Assembly (NCBI GenBank): GCA_025200525.1
Contig: CM045770.1
Span: 133,824,200-133,888,199 of the forward strand
Source of the DNA: Camellia lanceoleosa
Taxonomy: Eukaryota; Streptophyta; Magnoliopsida; Ericales; Theaceae
DNA length: 64,000 nt
Reading direction: 5' to 3'
Part shown: positions 47,483 to 61,200 of the stretch, in pieces
Position numbering within the stretch: position 1 is the stretch's first letter
Layout of the letters: each line of letters starts with the position of its first letter
Translations under genes and position numbers: made by a program
Notes under the pieces: generated by a model
Seen by the model: the letters and a program-made list of their open reading frames with translations, nothing else
What the model was told of the DNA's origin: nothing
The model's database searches: none

Positions 47483-50400
47483 TTGGGTGCGTGTTTCAGT
47501 TGTGGCAAGACAGGCCATATGATGAGGGATTGTCCGCTTAGATCTGAGACTACTAGCCGTCCTGCAGTGAGTTCAGTGGGATCTGCCTCTGTGGCCAAAA
47601 CCAACGTCAAAGCCAATACCGGGAAGGAACCGTTAAAACAAGGCCGAATGTTTGCCTTAGTACCTGGTGACGTACCGAACACCTATACCGTGGTGTCAGG
47701 TACACTTTCTGTATGTTCTCAATATGCATATGTGTTGATAGATTCTGGTTCTACGCATTCTTTTGTGTCGCATGCCTTTTCTCGGAAACTGACTAGGCCA
47801 CTAGAACATATGACGTGTGTCTTATCTGTATCTACACCTTCTGGAAATTCTATGATGTATACTCATGTTTATCCAGCATGTGATGTTGTGGTTGGTGATA
47901 TGATGTTGTATGTGGACTTATTACTCTTGGACATTCATCATTTTGATTGTATTTTGGGGATGGATTGGTTGACTAAATACTGTGCTACTATTGATTGTGC
48001 AAACAAAACTGTGGTGTTTAGACCGCCGGGTATGCCTGAATTCACCTTTAGAGGGAATGGGGTAGTTCCTCCCCCATATTTAATTTCGGCTATGAAAGCT
48101 GTAAAACTACTTAGGAAGGGATGTAGGGGTTATCTGTGTTGCATATTGACTACATCCTCTGCCAATACTACTGTAGAAACAATCCCTATTGTGTGTGACT
48201 TCCCTGATGTGTTTCCAACTGATTTACCGAGGGACTTAGTTGACAGAGAAATTGAATTTACTGTTGAGATGTTTCCGGGGACACAACCTATTTCCAAGAC
48301 TCCCTATAGAATGTCTATTTCCGAATTGAAAGAGTTGAAAACCCAACTTCAGGAGTTGTTAGACAAGAATTTTATCCGTCCGAGTACTTCACCTTGGGGT
48401 GCTTCGGTGTTATTTGTTAAAAAGAAGGATATGTCTTTGAGATTGTGTATAAACTATCGGGAATTGAACAAAGTGACTATCAAAAGCAAGTATCTTTTGC
48501 CCCGAATAGATGACTTATTTGACCAACTTCAGGGTGCCCAAGTGTTTTCAAAAATTGACCTCAGGTCTGGGTATCATCAATTAAAGGTTAGAGCCGAAGA
48601 TGTAGAGAAAACTGCATTCCGAACTAGATATGAACATTATGAATTTTTGGTAATGCCGTTTGGGATGACAAATGCACCTGCTGCTTTCATGGATCTTATG
48701 AATAGAGTGTTTAAATCGTATCTGGATGATTTTATTGTTGTATTTATTGATGATATTCTGATATATTCTAAAGACAGGGAAGAACATGAAAAGCATTTGA
48801 GAACCGCCTTGCAGATATTGAGAGAAAAAAAGTTGTATGCTAAATTGTCTAAGTGCGAATTCTGGCTGGACAGTGTGGCATTTCTGGGCCATGTGATTGA
48901 CAAAAATGGTGTTTCTGTGGACCCTCAGAAAATTGAAGCTGTTATGGATTGGCCGAGGCCTACAAATGTAATAATGAAGTTTTACGGGACTCATGAGCTA
49001 CTGAGGAGATTTGTGAAAGACTTCTCAAAGCTTGCCTTGCCATTGACTCGATTAACTCGAGAAAAACATGCCATTTGATTGGAATGATCAAAGAGATGAC
49101 TTTCCAAGAGTTGAAAACCAGGTTAGTGACTGCACCAATCTTAACTTTGCCAAATGGTACTGATGGGTTTCAAGTGTATAGTGATGCTTCATATAAAGGC
49201 TTAGGGTGTGTACTGATGCAAAATGGAAAGGTGATTGCCTATGCCTCCAGACAACTGCGACCTCATAAAAATAATTATCCAACGCATGATCTTGAATTGG
49301 CAGTCGTGGTGTTTGCTTTAAAAATATGGCGTCATGACTTGTATGGGGTAACTTGCGAAGTGTACACCGACCATAAAAGCTTGAAATATTTCTTCACCCA
49401 AAAGGAGTTGAATATGAGACAGAGACGTTGAATGGAACTAATCAAGGATTATGACTTACAAATCTTATACCATCCGGGAAAGGCTAATACTGTGGCGGAT
49501 GCTTTGAGCCGAAAATCTGGTGCAACTGTGTCGTGCTTGTTATCTAGCCGAAAAGAGTTGTCAACTGGCTATGAACAAGATGGACTGATATCTGCTATCT
49601 CTGCTCAACCTGTTATTCTTGATGAGATTAAACAGAAACAATGTGAAGATGAACACTTGAAAAAGATTATAGAGGAGTTCGATTCGAAATCGAGGCCCTA
49701 ATTCGTGTTTGAAAATGGTGTGTTGAAATTTCAGAACCGTCTTTGTGCGCCTGATTGCTATGATTTGAGGAAACGTGTTATGACTGAAGCTCACAGTAGT
49801 AAATTTGCTATGCATCCGGGGAACACGAAGATGTACCACAATTTGAAACAGAATTTTTGGTGGCCTGGAATGAAGAGGAGTATTGCAGACTTTGTGGCTA
49901 GATGTCTACATTGCCAACAGGTTAAAACCGAACATCAACGACCTGCCGGTTTGCTACAGCCACTCCCAATACCATAATGGAAATGAGAGCACATCACCAT
50001 GGATTTCATTGTGGGATTGCCTCGCTCTTCTCGAGGTATGGACTCTATTTGGGTTATAGTTGACCGTTTGACTAAGTCTGTACATTTTCTGCCTGTTAAA
50101 ACTATTTATAACGCTGATAGACTGGCTAACATCTATATAACTGAAATTGTGAGACTGTATGGAGTGCCAGTGTCTATTGTGTCTGACAGGGACTCGAAGT
50201 TTGTGTCAAGATTTTGGCAAAGTTTGCAACAGGCTTTGGTAACAGAATTGAGACTGAGCAGTGCTTATCACCCATAGACCGATGGCCAAACTGAAAGAAC
50301 TAACCAAACTCTAGAGGATATGCTCAGAATGTGTGTGTTAGACTTCTAGGGAAATTGGGAAGCTTATTTTCCATTAGCTGAATTTGTATACAACAACAGT

Positions 50401-51096
50401 TATCACTCGAGCATTGGAATGGCTCCTTACGAAGCTTTGTATGGAAGAAAGTGTCGATCTCCGATATGTTGGGCTGAAGTAGGTGACAGACCTTTGTTGG
50501 GACCGGAACTTGTGCAAGAAACAACCGAGAAAGTGAAATTGATACAACAACGTTTGAAAACTGCACAGAGTAGGCAAAAGAGTTATGCCGATGTTCGAAG
50601 AAGAGAAAGGGAATATGAAGTGGGGGATCATGTGTTCATTAAAGTAACCCCGATGAAGGGTCAAACCCGATTTGGTGTAAAGGGAAAATTGACGCCAAGG
50701 TATGTTGGGCCTTATGAAGTTCTCGAAAAGATCAACCCGGTGTCCTACCGAATAGCCTTACCACCAGTGATGGAACATATGCACAATGTCTTTCATGTAT
50801 CAATGCTTCGGGAATATTTGAGAGATCCACTCCACGTCATCGAGCCAACACATGTACTTTTGAAAGATGATTATACCTACGAAGAAAGGCCTATCCAGAT
50901 TATAAATTGAAGGGTTAAAAGACTGAGAAACAAAGAAATACCGTTGGTTAAGGTGGATTGACAAAATCATGGAGGGACTTATGCAACTTGGGAAACCGAG
51001 GAAGACATGAAAAAGAGATATCCGGAATTGTTCCCTTTAGACCCAATGTTGGCTCCGAATGAAGGTAACTTGAGTTTGGGGACCAAACTCTTTTAA
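47483..51096 (+). pseudogene. pol polyprotein of the Tekay-like element, broken
   Basis: Continuous with gag: zinc knuckle [14 protein letters not shown], aspartic protease [12 protein letters not shown], reverse transcriptase ([19 protein letters not shown]), then a frameshift near 49060. RNase H follows ([32 protein letters not shown]), then integrase with a HH-CC finger (about 49790-49920), TMDFIVGLP, VSDRDSKF and TERTNQTLEDM, a GPYEVLEKI block and a terminal chromodomain-like segment (LVKVD..TYATWETEEDM). Stops lie at 49429, 49699, 49975, 49984, 50275, 50347, 50908 and 50959; the natural end is at 51094. An intact protein would copy and integrate the element, with the chromodomain steering it to chromatin. 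Confidence 0.85.
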
Positions 51097-51107
51097 GGGG
51101 GGAAGAC
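51097..51107 (+). promoter_or_regulatory. Polypurine tract
   Basis: GGGGGGAAGAC directly before the 3' LTR; the expected plus-strand priming site. Confidence 0.75.
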
Positions 51108-52139
51108 TGTAATAACCCTGACCCTGATTAACGCTAATTGGAACTTAATTATGCCTGATAATAATTAAGAAGAAATCTGGGACTAATTTGCATGTGCATT
51201 GCATGAATTATGTGTTTCTATCTGTTCGGTGTTGGAACATCTGTTTGTGTTCTAAACTTTAAACTGCAAATTGGAAGCCTTATCGGCGCCCGATTCCGAA
51301 ATTGACTAGTGTTTTGGAGTAGTTAGATTTTATGTGATTTTGTGGTATGTTCAATTAAATTTCGATTTGGAATGTTTAACTCTGATTAAATAACATTTTA
51401 ATAATGAATCTAGTGTAATTACCATTATGCCATTGTTAGAGGGTCTTGTAGGCAACTTGTATTGAGTTTATTGGACTTAAACAAAACTTTCTCCTCAGCC
51501 ATTTCTTGATTCCAAAACCGACTAGAGAAAGAGGAAAAGGAAAATTGGTGTAGAATTGGGAATTTTGAACTCAACAAGTGATTTGGCTTGATCTTGGAGA
51601 GGATTAAAGAAGTGTGTGTGTGTTAGAGCCTCTAAGCTTGACATTCTAGACTTAAAGGTGAGAATTCATCCCCTCATTTATGTGATTAAACTAGTTCTTG
51701 CATATTTTCATGACATATAGAAGATTAAAGTCTAGATTTAGCTTGAATTTGTGGAATTGGGTAGTATACCATGCATGCATGTTTTTACTCTTGCCATTTG
51801 AGTTTATTTTCATCACAACTTGTCATGCATGCCAATATTTTTGTTAGAGGTCATGAATTCATCAAAATTCTGAGTTTAATGTTGCTTTGGATCATGTTTT
51901 GAAGCTTTGAAATGCACTTGAATTCATGCATGTTTGTTTAAACTTGGTTCTTGAAAATTTATGGAAATGATGCTCAAAATTGACTAACTCTTGGGCAATG
52001 ATTTTATAAATTGGCTTTTGGAACTTGATGTACTATGTGTTTAAAGTATTTTTCCAGAATTTGGGCCCAAGAGGTTGAGTTTTGGGTTGTAAAATGCTTG
52101 GTTCGAACTTGGGAGACAAATCTGGAAATTCCAGATTTG

Positions 52140-52350
52140 GCTTCCTTCAGCGAAGGATTCTCGCCGGCGAACACCTTTGTCGAGGCTCCGCCGGCGAGCA
52201 TCGGCGACCATCGCGCATAAAATCACAAAGATCCAGTATTTTCTTTGTTTCATCGAGACGCTCGAGCGAAGGAAGGCTCGCTCAAGCGAAGCCTTTGATT
52301 TTGGAAGCTCGCTCGAGCGAAGGAAGGCTCGCTCGAGCGAGGCCCCTGTT
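52140..52350. repeat. CGCTCGAGCG palindrome cluster, 3' LTR
   Basis: Matches 41330-41545. In the left half several units are shortened to GCCGGCG or CAGCG; in the right half full GCTCGAGCG units remain. Confidence 0.75.
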
Positions 52351-52754
52351 TTCAGCAACTTTTGAAAAACATTTTCTAAGGCATTTTTACACTCTCATTC
52401 CATCCTAGGCATTCCTAGGCCATGCTTAAGGCTCCATGATAAGGGTAAAGGGGTTAGGTACACACTTAGAATCATGGATGTAAGTTTTGTACGACTGGAG
52501 AGCGTGTTTCAAAATGTGTATCTGTGGTGTGTTATGTAGGTCACGTGCCGCAAATCGTTTGATCCTTTTGACTTCGTCTACTTGTATCAACGCCCACTGT
52601 GAATAATAACTTTGTAAAGTTATGTTCAATGTTATGTATTTTCAGTATACTATGATATGAAATGATTGGTTCTTGAAAAGCTATGATATGTTGGAAATGA
52701 ATGAATGAATGAATGTCCAGTTTTCTGAAAAGTATTTGTGGCACCCTTGATTTC

Positions 52755-52859
52755 GATGGCCCTCGCCCGGGGGTAACAATACCGTGGCCGATGGCTCTCG
52801 TCCGGGGGTAACAATACCGTGGCCGATGGCCCTCGCCCGGGGGTAACAATACCGTGGCC
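52755..52859 (+). repeat. Three tandem 35-bp repeats in the 3' LTR
   Basis: Same unit as 41936-42075; the middle copy has GCTCTCGTCCGGGGG. Confidence 0.95.
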
Positions 52860-53508
52860 GATGGATCTGTTAGCTAATGGGTGTACCACATATGATCTTA
52901 TGCAAATCCTGAGTTGATTATGAATATGAGCATGTATTTGAATCTATTTCTGATTAGAAATCTGAATATGCATAAGACTGTTTCTGATAAGATTATGTAT
53001 CTGATATAAACTCTGGTTTCTAACTCTATGATGGACATCATTCATTAAACCCTTTACTCTGTTATTATTCACTGGGCTTTCGCTCACAGTTTATTAAATC
53101 TATGTAGGTGAGCCGGCACAAGACCACGCGAGTTGATGGCCTTACATTTCGCTTTTGTCACCACTGTGCGCCTCGAGGAGGTTACACTGAAGCCTAACAC
53201 CGTGGCAGTTTTTGCACTTCGTGCTAGTCAGTGGTTGTGTTGTTGTAAAGTCGGATCTTGGGACGTACTTATGTAAATATTCTGTACATATTGGTGTACT
53301 TTGACTGGCATGCTATGTATATAAATAAGTTTTGAATTTTCTGTCCCATGTACGTCATCACAGCTCATTGGACCCTGTTTATTTTACATTATTGCTTCTG
53401 CAGCCCCTTATTATTTGTTAATGTCTTCAGAGGCCGTAGGTAATTCACAGATTACTGGCCGGTTACGTCGCTAAACCTATAGGGGCGGGTTTGGGTCGTG
53501 ACAATATA

Positions 53509-55299
53509 TATCTGCTATCTTGTTCAAATATATAGATATAATGTGTATGTCTAGGTATGTGAATAATTTATTATTAATATGTGATTAAATTAGTAAGTAG
53601 GTTAAAATTTTAAAGAGTTAAGTTAAAAATTAAGGAAAAAAATTAAAGTTTGTTAACTGAAAGTATTTAATTTAGATTTTTTTTGCTTGATTTTTTTTAC
53701 AAACATGATGAGATGTAGAGGAAAAATAGAAAGGGTTTAATCATCTTTTTATTACTAAATTTAACAGAGTTAGTGTTGTAATTTAATTCAAAATCACATG
53801 GGGGTTATATGGTTATTTTCAAAAAAGAGGGAGGTAAAATGCAATTAGGCTAAACCACAGGGAGTTAAAATGAAAAACAAACTCTTTAAAGCACGAAATT
53901 CTTAATTGCTTACAAAGACCCTTTTTTTTTTTTTTCTCAAGAAGAATCATTTATCTCTTCTCTCTATTTGATTGATTGAAAATCGCAATCCCGTTGTCGT
54001 TAATTTTATTTTAAAAAATGTATATTAATGTACCTAAGTATTTTTGTATAATTTGACTAGTTGGAATTACTTTATAATATTATTATACATGATATTTCAA
54101 TATATTTATAGGAAATACGTGAAAATTTATTTTTATAAGCGTTCTAGAATTAAAATGGGATGTAATGACATCACTGATAACTGATTAAATAACACCACAA
54201 AGAAATTTTTTGACTCGTCACTACCTACACAAAATCTTCACTAGAAGAGGGTTGGAACATTAGAAGATAATGGAAGATTCCAAATCCTCTCAAAAAAATT
54301 GAGAGAATACAAGAATATTGTACATAATCCTATAACTTGTATAGAATATCCTAAAGTATATTATAAATAGTTCTAAAAAGGTTAAAAAGATTGTGGAAAG
54401 CTCCAAGAGAATTTCTTCTTCTTTTTTTTCTTTTAAAAAGTACTCAGAGAATTTCACATGCCACACCACATTAATTGTACATTTTAAATTATTTTTAGAA
54501 AGGACAAAGTTGCATATATATAAAGGGAAGGTCTTATTTGCCCAAATTAAGAATAGTCATTTGCCATCGCTCTGCTTTAGCCTTGTATCTCCGACCTCGG
54601 CCTGCACAGATATTTCCCATATCATAGTGTCTCACACAGACCACCGAAGACATAATGGCAAGCAACCAGTAATTTATGATTATTTATGGTTTCTACACAT
54701 AAGACTTCTTTTAGCCTCATTACAAATCATCAAAACATAGATAAAAGAACAAACATTTCTCAACTATAGTACAACAAACTGTTACACTTGAAGCTTTAAG
54801 AACAATCTAAAATCTCATCTATGTACAAGTATAGTTCATTATTTATCTCTCTACATATATAGAAAAGTCAAATATAGATAATCATTATAAATTAATTTCC
54901 CCCAGTTACATAATCAGAAAAAAAAAATTGATATTTGCATGGTGTTGTTTGATAATGTCTACAGTTTATACACTAAACATGTTTACAATTATTTTTGCAT
55001 AAAAACAAAAAAACAAAAGAAGTTTCCAAAAATCTATTTTGAAAACAAGGGGCCGACTGGAGGAGGTCGGAGGTGGAAGTAAACTCTCCAAAAGTGGTAC
55101 CGAGCAGCTAGGGGTGGCAATCACACTCTAGGGGACAAGCCAGAGGATGTGGGGAAGAGGGAGTTACCAGCACCTATTTCTTTTCCTACAAACAGAGAGC
55201 CTACAAAATTCAATTTTTGTTCATCACTCCAGTTTTTTTGGAAATCTACCTTCAAGCTCAATGACTGTTGATAAGATAGATTAATCACCTACATTTTTC
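53509..55299. other. Intergenic spacer and BPG2 3' flank, no other gene seen
   Basis: AT-rich. The part next to 55300 should hold the BPG2 3' UTR (minus strand), but no clear poly-A signal was pinned down. The open frame at 54393-54740 has no recognisable pattern. Confidence 0.4.
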
Positions 55300-58200
55300 T
55301 TAAGCAGATGTCTTTGAGAGGGAAAATGTACTCTCCTTCTCTTGAAGCTTTTTCCTCTTTTCAGCTTCAGTCTTAGTTTGGCTGCCAATGGCTTCTGATA
55401 TAGCCTTTGGTAGCCAAAACCCAGGTCTCTCAAGAAACGATGCCCGGTCAAGGACTAAAGGCTCTCGCAAAGTAACCTCGATACCATCATATATCCACAA
55501 TGTCAAGGTCGCTTCACCTTTCAGACCCAAAGAAAACCAACCCAAGCCGGCTGCCGCAATATCAATGCTGTTCACATCCCAGCTTGTTCCGGACACCTTG
55601 ATTTCCCTCTCTTCCCATTTGCCCAATTCAGAAAATCGCTCTATGCCAATGGGAGGCTGAAATAACAATAACCGAAAATGTCATTTGCATCCAAATATTT
55701 TAGAGGGCATTTAGAACTATGTAGAAGCTGTTAGAAAATCAAACAAAACAAAAGTTTAAGCTTTTAGAAAATGAGTACACAAAGCTCTTATAATATCTAA
55801 TACCAAACTTATTTGTCAGAGTAATATTATACATCCCAGAAGAGGGAAAATGAGATTAAGAAGGAAGAGAGAGAAAAGGAATACAATAAAACTCTCTCTC
55901 CAGAATGGTAATAAAATCACATCTTAAACCCTGAAAATGGAAAGTCTATATTATGCATAAAAACAAGTTACTTTTCAACTGGTATGACAAGCAAATTTTA
56001 GAATTTCAAATTCTTTGGAAACGTTAAATTTGCGAGTGAGCAAAGCAAAGCCAAAGAGTTTGCCTCTTTCAAGCTCAAGACAAACCACAAAACTCCGTTT
56101 CAGCTCAACCTAGCTACTAGTCACAATGATGGCAAGATGTCGTCATCTCATGCACATGCCATTTTCTCATTTGTCAAGTTATTGTTGAATGGTGATTGAA
56201 AAAATAGATTTTAAAGTTCAAAATGGCAAAAAGCTGCTAGACATGGCAGCACTGTGTCAACATGGAAGCCCAAACATATACGCTTCTGATGCGGATGATT
56301 ATAGATTGGTATTATTCTTACAGGTCCAATTTTTTTCTTTTCTACTTTTCTTCTTTTTTCATTATGGGTGACTAAGTCATAGCCATCATAATTGGTCAAA
56401 AAATTAAATAGAATTGCAAATTTAATGCACCTAGTTCACGAGTCTATTAAGCAAGCTTGGTCCTATTTCGGTGGGGTAATAATGCAAGAAGCGCTTGAAT
56501 CTACTTACTAACTGACTGAAGAAGCTCAAATGAATTGCTGATCAAAAAAAAAAAGAAGCTCAAATGAATCAATAAAGAGTTGAGCCTTGGCAACTCGTGC
56601 ACAGTTTTATTTCATTCACAGCCCTAAAAAGATAGAATTTTAAACTTTACCATCTGTATTATTGAATAGCCCCTGAAACTACAACTTTTCATCACTCGTA
56701 AACATATTTTATTTTTAAATGAAATTAAACTAGGCATTATCAATTGAGTGTCTAAACAATCAAAATGTAATGCATTAATATTTCCAGGATAACAGATAAT
56801 GATTAAGTAGTAATCGAAAGAGAAAGTTACAAGTAAAACAATTACTAGGAGCATGGGGGAGAGGGGGCTACAAGTTGCCAAGGCTTTTACGAGGTCAGAG
56901 ACTCCAACACCTTGCTAGCAGTGGCAGCCGCAGCAACTACAGGAAACCAATCCCTTAATATGCTTTTTGTTTACTTTTCTTGGTTAAGAGCACCCCCTAA
57001 CAAAAGCCACCCATTTACATTTATGAAGGAAACAGAGACATGTTTTTCTATTCTCGATAAGCTCCTAAGAAGGTAGAACGAGAAACCCTTGGCAAATTTG
57101 GAGTGGGAAGAATCAGAAAAAGGGTTAAGTTGGACTTGACAACAGAACAGTCTAAATGAATAGGATCTTCAACCACGAAATAAAAGGAGAAAATATGGTC
57201 GCTGGAAGATGACTACTACTGCATACCAAAGGTCCAAAAGGGAAACCATGGCTCATATGCTGAATATTATAAATTTTGTAAACAGAAAAAACTTCTCTTT
57301 TCCTATGACTTCTTCTAAAATTTGCAAGAGAAAATCGATGAAAGATGAAGAAAAAATGGCATCAATAAGATGGTCCTTTCACATGTAAGTGTGCTATTCT
57401 TCTATCTGAACACACAATGAAGTTAATAAAATTTTCCTCCTATTAACTTTTTTCCTCAGAGAATGCAACTGAAGCCAACCCTGGCATTAAAGTAGCATCA
57501 TGTTGCACTTGGAAACCACCAAGTTTACAGCTGCCAGATAAGTGGAAAAGAGAACAAACTATGAAGCACAGACACCTCTCTGGAGATGATGTACAAGTGT
57601 CCAGCACATGTTGGACATTGACACACGCCGGACATGTTGGGGACACTCAAAGGACCATTTCTTTCAAAAAAGATATTTTATTTTAATTTTGTTTACTGTA
57701 ATATCATTACCTAAGTTGATAAATTTGATAACATTAAATATTTGACATAAAATAAATATTAAATATTTAAAAATATGATACATAATAAATATATAAAATT
57801 ATATGTTTTGCACGTGTCTTCAACAAGCCGTGTCTTCAACATGTCATGTCCTATATTTTTTGAAAATTTGCTTATCTGCGTGTCCATGTCATGTCCGTGC
57901 TTCTTAGAGGACAAATATTAAAGAAAATAACAACTAAAATCAAAAGGATTATTGCACTCTAACTAATATGACTACTTGGTCTAGAACTTATTTTAATAAC
58001 TGTTTTGAGTATTAGCAAATTAATATACTGGTTTGAGTATCAACAAATAAATATAAATAAATTCATCTTTGTTGGATAGGACCTAGGTGAACCCTTTCGG
58101 GGGTTGGGCTCAAGCCATGGGGATTATTGCTAAAAGGTGAATTTACCTTCTAAAAAATGGAGTGAATTCCATCCAAATGAGTGCATATTCTTATTCTATT

Positions 58201-61200
58201 GCCTAATTCCTACTTATTTTGCTACATGTTTATCACTTCCCCTATTGTCATCATGCCTTAAAGGCCCCACATATTTAATCAATAAACCAATGAAAATGAG
58301 TAGAGGCTGACCTTTTGATCGGGCAAGGTGGGTGTCTCACACCTTTCCACCTTGTACCTTAGTTCCCAAATTCAGTCTCTGGATCCCTTTTGAACAGTAC
58401 CTATCCTTGGAGTCAAACTTCTAGGTTTTTTTACTCTCAAAAATCATTTTCAAAATACAAAGCAAAAGCCAAAAGGCCTTTTTCTGGCACTTGGGCTTCC
58501 AATAAGGAACCACCACAATTAGGATTTATTGGAATCACTCTAGGAAAGGTTTTTATTTGGTACACATATCTGCATAATGATTTGCTCTTTAGAGATTGGA
58601 AGTGTGAGTTGACCGGGTTACAAGGGTCTCAAGGTCTGAGTTTTATAAGTCAATTATATTACTAAAAAGGTATCAAGATGATACTTTACCAATGAATACA
58701 TCGGAAAAAATCAAAACAAAACCCAAACCTAAACCCCAAGAGTACCTATAAAGTCCACAAAAGCAAACAAATCTAGAGATACAACTCCCGACACCCAACT
58801 ATACAAAATCACCAAAAAATCAAGCTTTCATACGAACCATCGACTCGTCCACACCCTGAAAAATAAACTGGTTATGCTCCAACCAAATCATCCACATCAA
58901 ACACAGAAGTGCCAAAGTCCACACCCTCTTTTGCCTCTTCCCAACCCTACCCCTTCTCCAATTATGAAGTACACCTTCAACACTCCCATGTTGCACCCAA
59001 ACCATACCAAACATAGGAAAAATTAGCACCCAAAACTTATTGTCCTTGAATTTTTTGGGATTAAACTTACAACAGTTATTTTTTCATTCTTTCTTAGTAA
59101 AGGTCGGGTATAACAACACCATATGGACGCAAGTGGATTTATAATGAACCATGTATACAATACTATACTTGTTTCACATTTTTGCTTTGATTAATTTTAT
59201 TGATTTTTCCTTTTTCATTGCAGTGAATAATTGTTGTGAACACCCAATAGGATCATAAACCTCACCCTTAACGAACATATTTCCTACATGCTTGTCCAGC
59301 AAAAGCAAGCATAGTTTACCATTAGTATATTTGGCAATTCCGCCAATGACACTGTTTCCTGGGTTTCTTCAATAATGCCCATTGTGATTGAACTTCAAAT
59401 TCATGACAGCCATAATAATATCATCAAGGCACTCCCAATACTTTTTTTCGGACAAAACCCAGCAAGAAGACTACATCTGAGAGTGTAGCTAAACCCATGA
59501 TAATTGATGTGCTAATTGGAAAAAATTGACAATTATGATGCTTTTGCATAACACTGATACATGAATATTTGCATCTAATTTGGACAGGATATTTACCTGC
59601 AACCTGACACCAGCATGCTTGCTTAAGAACTCACCAGCATTTTCTATCTTTCCCAAATGAAGAGAGACATTTGGTGATGCCCAAACAGTAACATAGATTG
59701 TATCCACAGTAGCATGATTAAGGTCTAATCTCATTAAGGCACCAACATGTACAGCTTGGCCTGCCTGCAAAAAGCAATTTTGCTACATTAGATCCAGCAC
59801 AAGTTTCAAATTCAGCTGATCACAAGCTCAAACTTATATAACAGAATCTAAGTTCAGGCATTTGCATACAGCAACATTCATTATTCATGGTATTGTTATA
59901 GTATAGGAGCCAAAGAATAACAGCCAAAAAGAAAAGGATCCAACCACAGATGAAATACAGTGAAAGCTTTTTATGTAGCTTCAAATTTTTAGAGCACCAG
60001 CCTAAGATAGAGCTAAAGTCCAACCTAGCATTTGAAACATTTGAAACAATGGCAAAACAAATATTATTCAAGAATCCTAGACAATCTAATGAACAGCTAA
60101 GAAGCATGGATACGGACACGCAACATGCTAATTTTTAAAAAATGCTTGACACAACACGTAGAGAACACGCATGAAATATATAATTTTATATATTTTTTAT
60201 ATGTTATATATACGAATATATCATTCAAAGATAATAAAAAATACAATATGACACTAATTCTTATAAATTTATATGATTTTTGTTTTATTATTATATCTTA
60301 AGTTGTTTTGTTCAAACTTATAATTAGTTTCACTTGTGTCTAATTGTGTGTTTAAGCAATAGACATATATGTCAAGAGAGTGTCCGAGCCTTTAAAAAGA
60401 ATTAAAAAATATGACATGTTTTGAAGAGTGTCAAACACGTGTCGGAGAAGTATCCAAAGAGTGTCGGTGTCCGACACGAACACAAACACGACACAGATAC
60501 GTCACCTTCTTAGAAGTGTCCGTGCTTCTTAGATGGACAGTCTTCTGTGTGAATGAAAGGGTTACGTTGGCTGAGACGTGTCCTCTGGGAAGATGGCAGG
60601 CATTAATATGGCCAAAGTGCACCAAAGGCAAGAGAGGAGAGAACCAAGGACAGTCCCTAGCAGAGGAGAGAGGGTGGTAGTGATGCACTGAAGAGTAAGG
60701 TCTAGTTGGAGATGGTTGTGATGATCCTTTAGACTTGTATGAAGATCTCCTTTATATAGGCTGGCCAGCCAGATGGGAGATAGCTCAGATGAGTACACAT
60801 GGCTTGACCCTCTTGGCCAAACAAAATGATGGGAAGCATGGTCAAATCTGCACCCTCTATTGTAGACCTCGAAGGTTGTATCATATGGGGTCAAAGGGTA
60901 GGTAAAATACATCCCTTTATGGGCTTGTCACGGAGAGTACAAAGGTAAGTATGATACAGCGTCCAATGTGTCAGGTCTCGGTTAAAGCCCCTCTCTCTCT
61001 AGGATTGGTCCGGCAAGAGCTTAGATGAACCTTGACTTCTAGCCTCTAGTCCACAAGTCCTATGGTGTTCCAACTGACCATGGAATTATTTTTTCCTTGA
61101 GGTGGAGAGATAAGACTTCGTAGAGTTATTGGCGAACCAGGCAACCAAGCCAACTGTTATAAGCTATGATCCGAGGGTACTTGGCTAACTCAGTGGGGTC

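Larger units (their letters stand above)
40295..53503 (+). mobile_element. Complete Tekay/Del-like Ty3/gypsy chromovirus, 13.2 kb with nested insertion
   Basis: Long LTRs (40295-42728, 51108-53503) start TGTAATAACCC and end GGTCGTGACA. ATATA duplications sit at 40290-40294 and 53504-53508. A Met-tRNA primer site follows the 5' LTR, and a polypurine tract precedes the 3' LTR. The order gag, protease, reverse transcriptase, RNase H, integrase plus a C-terminal chromodomain-like block and the LTR length fit the Tekay/Del clade. A 3.7-kb solo LTR of another lineage interrupts gag. Stops are scattered through gag-pol, so it is inactive, although the LTRs remain closely similar. Confidence 0.9.
51108..53503 (+). 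repeat. 3' LTR of the Tekay-like element
   Basis: 2396 bp, closely similar to the 5' LTR. It differs by scattered substitutions, one fewer 35-bp repeat and altered palindromes at 52140-52350. Confidence 0.9.

Noticed and set aside
48581..48994. 137-codon minus-strand frame
   Set aside because: Antisense shadow of the reverse-transcriptase sequence.
54393..54740. 115-codon open frame
   Set aside because: No recognisable domain, AT-rich context, no coding-like neighbours; left unannotated.
58390..58665. 91-codon plus-strand frame
   Set aside because: Lies antisense in a BPG2 intron; no domain recognised.
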